A stretch of DNA of 64,000 nt, from NCBI GenBank assembly GCA_964036665.1, contig OZ038526.1:23312001-23376000 (forward strand), given 5' to 3'. Of this stretch, positions 25,601 to 37,152 are shown one piece after another (the stretch's first letter is position 1; each line of letters opens with the position of its first letter). The translations under genes were made by a program, and so were the position numbers. This DNA comes from Gordius sp. MW1 (Eukaryota > Nematomorpha > Gordioida > Gordea > Gordiidae). The notes below the pieces were generated by a model that was not told the origin of the DNA, made no database searches, and saw only the letters and a list, made by a program, of their open reading frames with translations.

Positions 25601-26384
25601 GCTTTTGGTTTACTCTCCGTTTCAAAGGGGTTTTACTTCTTCCACCATGTGACCTCCGTTTAAGTATTATTACTACTAGCACTTATAACCCGCCTTAAAA
25701 TCATTTATTTTAAAATATAAAAACAACTTTATAAGATTAAATTTATTTATTGTCTTTTGCTTTCGAATCAAATTGAAACTATCCACGAATTTAAAAATAA
25801 ATAAGAGTTAAGGAAAAAAATCAATATCGTGAAAATTAAGTATTTATAAAATTTGAAGATTATTAAAACAATTAACACCATACTTTATATATAAAAAACA
25901 AAAATATAAACATTATCTAAATATTTTTGCTGGGCCAGAGGGCTTGCCCGGATTACCTAAAAACCCCTTCATGTCCAGCACCTATTTTTTAAACAAAATG
26001 TTTAATCTGTTAGTCCATTAACGAGCAGAGCCAGGCCGTGCTTGCTTTGAGTTTGAATTATTGAAGCACATTAATAAACAAAACTAGATCCTTCGGGCCT
26101 AGCTAGGGGCTCGGCTTCAAGGCCCATGCTTGGTCCTTTGAACCTCGCCGCAAAGAAAATCCGCCCCTTGAATTCCTGCAGGGGCTTAGGCCCCGTGCTG
26201 ACTTTTTAAAGTCTTATATCCTAGGCTCTGCTACATTAGAAGTAGAACATTTGTTCAAATAGGGGTAAACCCAAACGCGAACTGGTATCGTTAGCGATAT
26301 GTCCAACCTCGCTATCGCCCTAGGGGCGCCATGTTGTTTTCGTTCAACCTAAAGACTAGGCTCTTTATACCTCGTATGGAAGTA

Positions 26385-27103
26385 GTTGATTTACTATGCA
26401 ATTTAAGCTGTGTTAATAAGGTCTAGGGGGAAAGCTTGCTGGCAACATTATTAGGGGGAGGGGCGTAAGGCGCGCACCCAAGTTTAGTGGTAAAGGGAGG
26501 GATGGGGGGGGGGTTTATGAAATCTTTAAACAATAAGCAGTCTCGTGCTTAAAAAATATAGTTACCACTGGCAGAGGTTAGACAAATTAAATGCAAACAA
26601 CGGCTATTATTTAAAGTTATACGAGGGTCAAAAAGAATCATTTGAGACTAGAAAATGCCCAAAAAATAAAAAAGTATTTTAGCCTAAGGCCGGGGTCAGA
26701 CAAATTAAATGCAAACAGGTACAATGTAAGAGCAATTTAGCCAGTTTCCTTAGTTCTCCATTACATGCAAACTGCGGTCATTATTTATTTTTAGGCAAAA
26801 ATGTATTCACAACGTAGAATTTCCACTATAAAGCATCAAGTTGGACAATGGTGGAAAAGGATCAGTTAAGAATAACACATGTTAAAATCAATTGAGGCCT
26901 AAAAATTCGAAAGTGTTTTGGCCTCGGGCCGAGTCAGACAAATGATATGCAAACAGCGAACATCATGGTTTATTAATAGTAGACAATAAATTATTTTCCA
27001 GCATAGTTTTCCATTATTTAATGCTTGGGCAAGACATTCACGATACTAAATTAGCTCAAAACAGTTTTGGTCCATAGTGAGCCCATAAATAGCATAGCAA
27101 TTA
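26385..27103. mobile_element. Inverted-repeat element with four internal tandem units
   Basis: Left end TTTACTATGCAATTTAAGC and right end GCCCATAAATAGCATAGCAA are imperfect inverted copies and match the ends of the composite family. Inside, a unit with GTCAGACAAATTAAATGCAA followed by a CGGCTATTAT-like stretch recurs near 26575, 26690, 26760 (partial) and 26930. It carries no coding sequence. Confidence 0.65.
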
Positions 27104-27130
27104 ATACTATGAAAATCGTTTAACAAGATT

Positions 27131-27281
27131 TTGGCGTAGCTAGCATTGGATTTAAAGAGGGCAATTACGATTTAGGAAGGGGCAAAATCATCATTTTTTT
27201 TTAATCTCTTAGCCATAATTCTCAAAAATTTGAACAAAATTTTGGATTTTCCCTGCCCCCCCCCCTTGGCTACGCCCCGTG
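27131..27281. mobile_element. MITE-like element, GGCGTAGCCAGG family
   Basis: Starts GGCGTAGCTAGC and ends TTGGCTACGCCCC; second subfamily. It begins about 28 bp after the previous element. Confidence 0.7.
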
Positions 27282-28689
27282 TGATAATTCTTATTATAGC
27301 CATTAGTAATTTTGAATTCATAAATAAAGCAATTATTTATTTTTTAAAAATTGCTTTTCATTTTATCATGTCAGCGTTCCATAAAATTAAAAAAAGTTTT
27401 GCTTAGTGTGAGGAGATTTGGTTGTAAATGAAACTAAATTAGTTTTATTTTCAATATTAATTAATAAGCGCCTATACTATCAAGTAATACTTAATTTTCA
27501 TTCGAATTTATATTTAAATGCGCTATAATATCTTTATCAGAAAGTTGAAGAATGTAATCAAATTCATTAAATGGCTCAAGGTTCTAATTATGTATTTAAC
27601 AAAATTCTGTCTAAGCATTAAAAATCATAGTTTACAAAGTTATTACAAAAAATTTATTTTACTTTATAGATTTAACTTAATCTAACAACGAGTCCTAACC
27701 TATTTTTATTTTCTTTAAAGCGATGTCAGATTTAATATTTTATTCCTTTATCTTTTATATTTGCAACTGTTTTTTAATTAATAAAATAAAGTTTAATATT
27801 CCGCGAACGAAATTGTAATGATCGCAATGCTTATAGTGATCATTTAATTACAACTTAAAAAAACGGAAAGGGCTTTCTTTGAACCATAGATATTTTGGGT
27901 TAAAATAGAGGATTGTTTATCGCTCATAAAGTTAAATCGGTATTAATGCGACTTTCTCTAGAGTTAAATCAATAATTAATAAAAATTTGGTAAAAATTGA
28001 TTCTGTTCTTTTGAATTTGATTTTTTATCTTATTTTTTAAACTCTACTAATCTTCTTCTTCTTTATCAGTTTAATATATATATAATTTAAAAATTGAAAA
28101 TATAATATTTATATGTCTTTTTTTAGAGAAATAAAACTGCAAAAACAATTACTTACTTTAAAATAATATGTTTTTGTGCTCATCTGGAACAAGAAGACAG
28201 TGTGCTAATTGAGACTAATATTAAATTTTGGGGTAGGATAGATAAAGTAATAATAAGAAGTTTATAAAATTTTATTTTGCACCCTGTAAGCCGATTCAAT
28301 TATGAGTTTGAAGATTGATGCTTTGTCGCGCACATAATTACACTTAATTTAAAAACCTAACAACGTTACATTCTTTCTCTTATTACCGCTTAAACGTTGA
28401 TCAATTTACCTGTAAACGGCCTTTGAATTAAGGCCATAAAATTTGTCCCTTGTGTGGCATAAATTAATTTATCCTTTCTCCTAAACCTAGCTAAATTTTA
28501 ACGAGACAATTTTGGTCTGGTTCGTGACACATTCGTAAAAATTAACCGACAGCCTTGCATATAAAACTTATTAATCTATATTACCAAACATCTTTAAGGC
28601 TATCTTTAAAATGCTTAAATAATAGTTTTTGTTTAAGAGTCTTTGTTGTTGGTTCTCTGGTTTATGTGTTACTAATCACAAAAATAAAC
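27282..28689. other. AT-rich region, nothing recognised
   Basis: No coding, RNA or repeat signal could be supported. Confidence 0.4.
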
Positions 28690-28830
28690 CATGGGCTTAG
28701 CCAGGTATAGAATTAGAGGTGAGCAATAATGGTATAGGGAGGGGCAAAAAATATTTTTTGAAATTTTAGCCATAATTTCTTATGATGCTTTAGAAGATTT
28801 CTGAATTTGGGGGCCCCTGGCTACGCCTAT
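28690..28830. mobile_element. MITE-like element, GGCGTAGCCAGG family
   Basis: Starts CATGGGCTTAGCCAGG and ends CCTGGCTACGCCTAT; second subfamily, with an internal deletion before the right end. Confidence 0.7.
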
Positions 28831-30031
28831 CCACTTACACCTCTTAGATAAAAATATTTTGAGCATTTTGTTACAATGATTCGTGAACAAATTATTTAAT
28901 ATTGATGGTGAGTTTCTATTTATATTAGCAAAAAATAGGTTTATGATAAAGAAAATAGCCAAGACTTATTCGTTGGCACTGTTTAAAAATATAGTCCTTA
29001 GAAACAATTAAACACCATGCATATAGAAGCAATTAAAGCTTTTTATTTACTTTACCTTTTTATTATTTGAATATCCTACAATTTAAAGATTTTGATGTAA
29101 TCACGAAAACTACTAAATTTAATTGATAGGATTTCATTAAAGGTCACTAATAAACATTAACGACAAACACGCGAAAACTTCAACTTTGGCGCACCAACTA
29201 CTTAATTAATCTCCTCGCAGTTTTCAAAATAACATAATTTTATTGATTGATTTTTTGCACTTTCTAATCGGATATCGGATAACGGGAGGGAGTGGAAGGA
29301 GGCTAAATTCGAGTCAAAAGATGGATTTAATTAATGTAAATCGTTAGAAAAATTAACATTATATGTTTCTAATTAAAATCTGATTAAAACTTATGAAAAT
29401 TTTATGATGGTTCGGAGTACTAATCATCTATTAACTAGGTCATCAGAACTTATCTCACTGTATTGAGGAGACCTGTGGGTGGATAAAGATTTAAATACTT
29501 ATCTATAATGGAAGAAAGTCGATAATTTTAACCTAAAAAATAGTTATTAAAAAGATGTAAGCTGATGTAAGTGGTGTTTTTTTCTAAATTATACCAAAAC
29601 ATTGGCGTCACTAGGGGTAGGCAGGAAAAATAGGATGCAGTAAACGTTATCCCATACGATTACTGGGGAAAGCGTTTTCCTGGGTCCAATATATTACTTG
29701 ATCCTAAATAACCTATCCCCCTTTCTTAAATTATCCCAATAGATTCTTTCAAAGAGATACACTTCGTATTTTTACATACTTGGATTTGAATAAGGAAAAA
29801 CCAGAAATTGCGTTACGAAAATGGTGAGCTGGCCCCGGCTATTTGAAAATCTTCGCAGGCGGTATTGTGGTTAAAGTTGGAATAACTATTATTATGACTC
29901 TCATAAATAATATCAATTTTAGTCCCCTTCCCCTTCTTTTTAAATGCTAGCTCTCCATGTAGCAAATTTTTTTATTAAAACTAATTTTTTAACAATGTTT
30001 TTTATAATTAATTATATAAATTTAAAAAGAA
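28831..30031. other. AT-rich region, nothing recognised
   Basis: No feature supported. The open frame starting at 29944 runs into the composite element and is not a gene. Confidence 0.4.
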
Positions 30032-31919
30032 AAACTCGGGCCTTCGGCCCTCGTGGGAAGGGGGAGAAGGGAAGGGAAGAGGGGAAGGGAAGGGGGGACG
30101 ACTCATCTGTACTTCGTATAAATGTATCATATTTGCTATGCAATTTATGGGCGAGAAAGGTGGGAAGGGGCGAGAATGCCTATAAGGGTGTATTAAATGC
30201 CTAATGATTAATTAATTATTTATATAAATTTTCCCTTATAGGCAAAATGTAATATAGGCAAAATGTAATATAGGCAAGGGTTAGGGTTAGATTTAGTGTT
30301 TGCATCTAGTTGCGTATTACATTAGTTTTTATGGCCTTTAGTGATTATGGGTCTAACAAACATTATATTATAAAACAACACAATGTTAAGAATTTGCAGA
30401 ATTGTTGGGAGAAATTTTTTGTTGAATTTGAACAATTTTTAATTAAAAAAATCAAAAATTTGGCCAATGGTCACTTTTTCTCTATTGGTCAGTACCAACA
30501 GATCCTCTATAAGTCAATTATAGCCAAAAAAACGGAAAAAAAAATTTTGATGCTCACTTTGGCCAATGGTCATTTTTTTCCATTGGTCAGCAGCCAGCAC
30601 ACGGTAAAAGTGGATATAAATTCATAAGAGTAAAAAAAAACGAAAAAAAAATTTTCGAATCACATTTTGGCCAATGGTCATTTTTTTCCATTGGTCAGCA
30701 GCCAGGACACGGTAAAAGTGGATATAAATTCATAATAGTCAAAAAAAAACGAAAAAAAAATTTTCGAATCACATTTTGGCCAATGGTCATTTTATTTCAT
30801 TGGTCAGCAGTCAGCGGACGGCCAAAAAGTCATAATAGCAATGTTAGGAACAGGAACAATCATAATAGTCAAAAAAAACGAAAAAAATAATTTCGATTCA
30901 CATTTTGGCCAATGGTCATTTTTTCCATCGGTCAGGAGCCAGCGGACGGCCAAAAAGTCATAATAGCAATGGTAGTAACAGGAACAATCATAATAGTCAA
31001 AAAAAAACGAAAAAATAAACTCGGATTCACATTATGGCCAATGGTCATTTTTTTCATTGGTCAGCAGCCAACGGACGGCCAAAAAGTCTTATTATCAATG
31101 ATAGTAACAAGAACAATCATAAGAGTCAAAAAAACTGGGATTTCAACCCAAAAACTAGTTAAATTGCATAGCAATTAAAAGTAAACAACTTTTATTTATG
31201 TTTATTATATAACATTGGTCAGCAGCCAGCGGACGGCCAAAAAGTCATAATAGCAATGGTAGAAACAGGAACAATCATAATAGTCAAAAAAAACACGAAA
31301 ATAATAATTTCGATTCACATTTTGGCCAATGGTCATTTTTTTCATTGGTCAGCAGCCAGCGGACGGCCAAAAATTCTTATTATCAATGATAGTAACAAGA
31401 ACAATCATAAGAGTCAAAAAAACTCCGGGATTCTAACCCCAAAACTAGTTAAATTGCATAGCAATTAAAAAGTAAACAAGTTTATTATATAACTAGTTAA
31501 ATCGCATAGCATTAAAAGTAAACAACTTTTATCTAAAAAACTAGTTAAATTGCATAGCAATTAAAAGTAAACAACTTTTATTTATGTTTATTATATAACT
31601 AGTTAAATTGCATAGCAATTAAAAGTAAACAACTTTTATTTATGTTTATTATATAATAGATAATTTAACAAATCTTATATATAACACACCGAGGGAGATA
31701 GAGATGAGGGGTAGGGCACCTCTTATGCATTAATTTAAAAAATAACACAGCGAGGGAGATAGAGATGAGGGGTGGGGCACCTCTTTCTCATGTATTAATT
31801 TAAAAAAGCGATAACCTAATATACCCAATGCAAATAGATAGGAGGGTAACGGACGGACAACGGACGGACGGACGGACGGACAACAAAAAACGAGCCCATA
31901 AATTGCATAGCAATTAATA
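30032..31919 (+). repeat. Composite tandem-module element, copy 3
   Basis: Closest relative of copy 1: same head hairpin, same block with the TTAGGG units, same block around 30340-30420, then a longer tandem array (30460-31430), ACTAGTTAAATTGCATAGCA units, two GAGGGGTGGGGCACC modules and GGAC repeats (31850-31883). The right end abuts a hAT transposase coding relic in mid-frame, so the element apparently inserted into or joined that gene. Confidence 0.8.
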
Positions 31920-32480
31920 CTGTCATTTAAAAATAAGAGACTATCTATGATATCAGGCAATTTCTTCTCTGTTCTATGGCGACTTGCCTCACTGAATGTG
32001 CGTTCACTCGTAGCACTGTTGGCTGGAATTGACAAAAACTAAATAGCTAATTTTAATAAGTTTGGTAGCATAAGTTAGTGTTATTTCCATTATAAAATTA
32101 CATCTAGCTGAGCATCTTCAGGTTTTAGATTTAATTCAAGAAAAGTATCAACTTCGTTGAAATCTTCAATCTTTTCCGTTTCATCATGCTCTTAAATGGA
32201 AATATCCTTATCCACCAATGTAAAATTGCTTAGTGTTGCACACCTAAGCTGAATTGCTCATAGTTGGACTTTGCATGGATTTCTTTAAGAACTCAGTTAC
32301 TGTCATTTTTACAAAGCTTCTTTCATCTTCGGGTAGCATTTTTTACGTGCGAAACTAAGAAACAAGAAAGGTTGATATTCTATGATAAATATCGATAAGC
32401 TTTAAAATTAGCATAGTTTGCTCTTGATTTTAATTTGTAGATCGTTAAGTCAACAGAATCATCATTACACGTAGAAGATG
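31920..32480 (-). pseudogene. hAT transposase C-terminal relic
   Basis: Minus-strand reading from about 32029 gives SIPANSATSERTFSEASRHR and then LPDIIDSLLFLNDS, the signature of the hAT dimerisation domain (IPA-S-SER-FS ... LLFLN). Further upstream (32100-32330) are acidic frame fragments such as EDFNEVDTFLELNLKPED, typical of the linker before this domain, broken by stops. The reading frame is cut off at 31919 by the composite element. Non-functional. Confidence 0.8.
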
Positions 32481-33042
32481 GAAACAAATTTGATGTTTTT
32501 TAATGATGTATATAAGGGTAATACTTTATAGAGTGTTGGTCATTTATCCGCTTTTAACTCGATACTGACCTTTTCATAAGGTGAAAGCATATTAATAGTT
32601 AGCATGATATGTTTTTTGGAAATGCCTTCAAGCTTTTACATCAAACCTTTGCCAGATAAAAAACTGATTATTCATAGATTTTTGTTCGAAAAAATAAATT
32701 TTTATATCATCAAGCTAATAAGTGCATTTCTTGTTTCTATATTATAATTATAGTATAAAGTTAAAAACTCAAATTATTTCACTTTTCAAAGCCCAGGCCC
32801 GACCCGCACACTGCTTTACTTTAGGCCCGGCCGGGCCAGCTCTGCCCATGCAGACCTCTACTACACACACGATGTTTACTAACACATTATCTCTCCCTTT
32901 CTCCTTCTCTTCTCCTCCTGTGCCCATATATATTCAAGCACATTTTCCACATTTTTTGTAAACCCTTTTTATTTCAATTTTTTTAGATATTTTTGAAAAA
33001 ATCAACTTATTAACTGAAGCATTTAGAAATTTACTATTAAAG
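32481..33042. other. Spacer with G/C-rich repeat fragment
   Basis: AT-rich apart from about 32790-32862, which has AGGCCCGACCCGC and GGCCCGGCCGGGCC, matching the G/C-rich dispersed motif seen at 20555 and 55133. The 79-codon open frame here is repeat translation. Confidence 0.4.
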
Positions 33043-33046
33043 GACA

Positions 33047-33220
33047 TTATAAAGTATTTAATTTATTTGGTAACATATAAGAAACAAAACAAAAGGTGAT
33101 TCTTGGTAATTACAATTACACGTTTAAATAGACATTCAATTTACAATCAATTAACATTGCATTTCAATTCGAACGCTCAAGGTCATGCTAATTAGGTAGA
33201 TAGTATTTGCATACATTACA
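33047..33220 (-). repeat. 3' LTR of the Gypsy element
   Basis: 174 bp, on the minus strand starting TGTAATGTATGCAAATAC and ending CTTTATAA. It is preceded by the polypurine tract AAAAGGGGGAG. Matches the other LTR at 36978-37148 with scattered substitutions and small indels, implying an old insertion. Confidence 0.9.
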
Positions 33221-33965
33221 TTACTCCCCCTTTTAAAGTTGCACTCCATCGTATCGATCCGGGGGTTTGGTTTGTGTTCTAGAATGTTTCGCTCGGACCC
33301 CGCACCTTGGTCAATCGTTGTTCTTTCCCGTAACTGATCTCCGTGTTTCATTCTTGTATTTCCGTCTATATTAACGTCATAGGTAGTCGAAATTATTCGT
33401 GCTTCTACAAGTCCTTCCCTCCATTCCGGACTTGTGTCATTATGTACCCACACCTGCTGTTCGGGTTCAAAGAATCTTTCTTGGGTCCATCGGTTTTTAT
33501 AGTACTTTTGTTTCCAGATCGATTCTTCAACCTTGTCGCGAGTCTTCTGAGCTGGTCTAGAGTCGTCGAATCCTGCGATTGAACATCGCCTCAGCCGGGC
33601 TAATACCTGTAGTCACGTTTTGACTACTACGCATGCTCATTAATACTTGTAGTAAGTTTAACGAGTCATTAACCCCCGAGTTTTTATTCGCATTACTTTT
33701 AATAGTTCTAATATATCTCTCGGCTAAGCCATTAGTTTTGGGGTGGTAGGGCGGTCCCGTAAATTGAACGATGCCATTGTTTTTACAAAAAAATTTTAAT
33801 TTCGTAGATTTAAATTGCGGGCCATTGTCGCTGACAATATATCTAAGTAACCCAAAACGCGCAAAAATTGTCCTTAAATTTTGGATAATTTTTGTTGAGT
33901 TTATCTCGCCCAGCACCATTACTTCGGGCCATTTTGTATGCAAACTAACCAATACTTCTTATTGA
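33151..33965 (-). pseudogene. Gypsy integrase region
   Basis: Integrase core with SDNGPQF and, 35 residues later, the catalytic Glu in GLAERYIRTIK: the D,D(35)E pattern. A second segment (33453-33151) gives the C-terminal part with WREGLVEARI and HGDQLRERT, similar to the GPY/F-like end of Gypsy integrases. The frame shifts between the two segments, and the N-terminal HHCC zinc region is not intact. Confidence 0.85.
33221..33239 (-). other. Polypurine tract
   Basis: Minus-strand AAAAGGGGGAGTAA directly next to the 3' LTR; the expected primer site for plus-strand DNA synthesis. Confidence 0.75.
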
Positions 33966-34807
33966 TGGGTCTCGCTAGGTCTATGTGGACCCGTTCCCAA
34001 GGCTTGTTAGGAACGTTCCAAAGCGTATAGGGGTACCTCTTTAATGTTTGGTCGTTCTTCTTGGCAATATTTCTAGGTATTAACGTATTTTTTTATGTCT
34101 ACGTCAATATTATTCCAGTACACATGGTATCTCGCTAATGACTTCATAGCCACGATTCCCGGATGACCATCATGTAAAATTTTAAGAATATCTGGCCTTA
34201 ATTTTTTCGGAATTATAAGTCGATTTTTATAAAATAAAAGATTATTTGCGAAAGAAATGTAATTTCTTAATTGCAGGTATTTTCGTACGTTATCGTTATT
34301 TGAAGAGCCTTGCCATCTATTTTTAATTGCTCTATAACTTCTTTTAGTACATTATCTTTTATTGTTTCCTCTACAATATTTTTTGTATTCAAAGTCAAGT
34401 CATCGATTAATTGTAATTTAATTCTTCGTATATCATTATCTATGTTTAAATTATGAGGTGATTCCTTTGGGCATGACCTAGAAAGTGCATCAGCACCCTG
34501 ATTGATTTCCCTGGGATGTATTTTATATCATAATTATATTGAAGTAATTTAATTGCCTATCTTAGTAACCTATTATTGATTATTTTACTAAGATCCCGGG
34601 TTGTCCCAAAAATATATTGATGGAATTTATTTATCGCATAAATTGCTGCCGATGCCTCTCTGTCGATGACAGAGTAATTTTTCTTAGCGGGATTTAGGGA
34701 ACGAGAGGCGTAGGCAATAGGTTTTTCTTGGCCTGAGGAAAACTTATTCCCTATAACTGCTCCTTAACCTAAATCTGACGCGTCGATTGAAATTATGATA
34801 AGCAATT

Positions 34808-36180
34808 CTATTTGATAAGCACTATAGTTTTTCTGTTAGAAATTATAGTTTTAACTTTTTCAAAAGTTAATTTTTCTAAATCGCCCCATACCCATTTTGT
34901 ATTTATGGAAGTTAATTTGTATAAAGGAGCGCAATTTATCTGGAGTTTGGGGATAAAAGTTTCTAAATAGTTTACCAACCCAAGGAAAGAACGAAGTTCC
35001 TTTTTGTTTTCGGGTGTTTTAAAACTTTTAATCTTTAGAACCTTTTCATCACTCGCTGGTATACCTTCACTATTAATTATATGTCCTAAGTATTTGACAG
35101 ACTTTTTAAATAGTTGCATTTTTGTTTGAGATGTTGTTAAACCAACAGTTTGAAAGAGATTTAATACTCTTATTAATTTGTTTAAGTGATCCTTTTCGTT
35201 TTTACCGCTAATTATAACATCGTCCATAAAGATGCTCACCCCGGGTATGTTATAACCAATTGTCTCATAAACCTATGAAAGATAATCGGCGCTGTTGTGA
35301 GCCCAAACGGTAATCTTTTATAACGAAAATATCCTATATGCGTTGATATGTTTAAATATTTCCTTGATTTCTCATCAAGTTCGAGTTGTAAAAAGGCATC
35401 TTTGAGGTCAATGATAGAAATTTTTTTACCTCTGGCTATTCTTTCAGCCACGTCGCTGAAAGTCGGTAAAATATCCTGATCTTTAGCCTAGTGTTGATTT
35501 ATGGTTAAACGAAAATCACCACATATACGCACCTGCCCTGTTTTCTTCTTAACATTTACAGTTGCCGTAGCCCATTCAATTGGCGTTAAAGTAGGATTAA
35601 CTTTTTCAATGACGTCTTCGTTAAGTAGCCGTTGTAGTTCATCTTCTACAGCTTGTCGTAGTGGAAACGGTACTACTCTTGCTGCAAACATTTTTGGCAT
35701 CGCGTTATCATTGATTTCGAGCGTCACTTTGAAATCTTTTACTTTTCCTAATTTTTCGCAAAAGACGTGGGGAAATTGTTTTATACTTGCATGTACATTT
35801 GAAGGTATTTCAATAATAGAATTTAGGCAAACCAACTTTGGTAAAGTTAAGTTAAATTTTGAGATAAATGGCATACCGAATATTGCTGAACCTTTACCTT
35901 TGATGACATAAATATCTAAATACTTTGTCACACCACCAACGTCCACCATCACTTTGGTTTTACCGAGTTTTGAAATAGCCGTTCTACCATAGCCGTATAT
36001 CTTCGGAGCTTGGTAAAGTTTAGGCTTGCCGATTCGAGACCACGTTATTTCATCAATGACGCTACATGCCGCACCCGTATCGAAGATCATTTCATAGGGC
36101 ACATCGTTAATTCGTATGTTGATGTGAGCTTTGGTGTGCTGATCGAAGTCGTGGTTGATGGCTGATAACGTATTCATCAC
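34808..36180 (-). pseudogene. Gypsy protease and reverse transcriptase region
   Basis: From 36180: aspartic protease with catalytic DTGAACS (Asp codon at 36081-36079), then RT beginning around VPFPLRQAVEDELQRLL, QVRICGDFR, RLPFGLTTAPIIFHRFM and, in another frame from 35239, FMDDVIISG, the YxDD-box variant with Met. LGHIINSEGI and FLGLVNYLETFIP follow, typical of the RT thumb. Two frame breaks (near 35488-35451 and 35239) disrupt it. Confidence 0.9.
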
Positions 36181-36189
36181 CGTTCTACA

Positions 36190-36891
36190 ATTTTTTGCTA
36201 AATGATTTGGTTTCCCACACCGATAACATTTAGGGGCTATTTCCTAAGTGTGCTAAACTTAAGAAAATGTACATATCTATTGTTAAAGTTATTAAACGGC
36301 TGCTTAACCTTGTTTACTTCAACAGCCCCCGATGTTTCGTGTTCTACCGAATCTAACGCCAATGCTAGATAAACTGTTTCTTCGAAATTTATGTTACCAC
36401 TCGGATACTTAGCTCTTAACTCAGCCTTGGTAAGTTACATCCTAGGACAAATATATTCTTTAATACCTCGTCTAGATTATTTTCAAATTTACAGTTTTTC
36501 AAAAAAAATTTCAAACGAATACTAAAGTCAATAATACTTTCGTTATTTCTAATTGCCTCATAAAATTGTTTTCTATGATGATATATAGAAAACTTATTTG
36601 CGAATATACTCCTAAGGGCTTTAATTATCTCATCGTAATTAGTTTTGTCTACTAATTTTGGATATAAAAAGTGTCTTAATTTTGTTAAAGTGTTAAGACC
36701 TACGTAAGGGAGTAACAAAGTTTTCGCCTTTCTCCTGTGATGTCTCTCAACTTGAATAAGAGCTCGATATTAAATAAATAGTCATCAATAGAATTACTTG
36801 GATCATACAGAATTGATTCCTTCAATTCCTTTGAGTAATCGCAAGAAAAATTCGTCTCCGGTTTGATGGCCATCTGAAAATAATATGGCAA
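36190..36891 (-). pseudogene. Gypsy gag region with CCHC zinc knuckle
   Basis: Capsid-like segments (36891-36700 and 36718-36416) with YDEIIKALRSIF and FYEAIRNNESIIDFSIRLK, followed after a stop by a zinc knuckle CYRCGKPNHLAKNC (about 36231-36190). At least two frame disruptions. Confidence 0.8.
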
Positions 36892-36960
36892 ATAAATTAT
36901 TTAAGTTGAGCGAGGTAGGGAGCTTCTTCTAAACGAGGTTGAGTTTAAGGTCCAAGGGTT

Positions 36961-36977
36961 CTAAGGCCTCGTCGCCA
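36961..36977 (-). other. Primer-binding site
   Basis: Minus-strand TGGCGACGAGGCC immediately after the 5' LTR, in the position of a tRNA primer-binding site. The tRNA was not identified. Confidence 0.65.
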
Positions 36978-37148
36978 TTATAAAGTATCTGGTTTATTAG
37001 GTAATATAGAAAGAAAACAAAAGCTGACTCATGGTAATTACAATAACACGTTTAAATAGACATTCAATTTACACTCAATTAACATTGCATTTCAATTCGA
37101 ACGCTCAAGGTCATGCCAATTAAATAGATAGTATTTGCATACATTGCA
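36978..37148 (-). repeat. 5' LTR of the Gypsy element
   Basis: 171 bp, minus strand starting TGCAATGTATGCAAATAC and ending CTTTATAA, next to the target duplication GACA. Confidence 0.9.
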
Positions 37149-37152
37149 GACA

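Larger units (their letters stand above)
17818..26384. other. Long gene-poor AT-rich region
   Basis: No coding exons recognised. Open frames at 18103-18432 (109 codons) and 22523-22759 (78 codons) have no family motif and AT-driven composition. Contents are three MITE-like elements listed separately and a G/C-rich island at about 20555-20675. It probably contains the 5' exon and promoter of the aquaporin gene, which I could not locate. Confidence 0.45.
33047..37148 (-). mobile_element. Ty3/Gypsy LTR retrotransposon, degenerate, complete ends
   Basis: A 4.1-kb element in reverse orientation, flanked by the 4-bp target duplication GACA (33043-33046 and 37149-37152). Order on the minus strand: LTR, primer-binding site, gag with CCHC knuckle, protease, reverse transcriptase, RNase H remnants, integrase, purine tract, LTR. 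This pol order (RT before integrase) defines the Ty3/Gypsy group. Frameshifts and stops in gag, between RT segments and in the RNase H region show it is not active. It is short for a Gypsy element, mostly because of the small LTRs. Confidence 0.93.

Noticed and set aside
33343..33582. Plus-strand frames across the Gypsy element (also 35501-35911)
   Set aside because: Shadows of the minus-strand pol frame.
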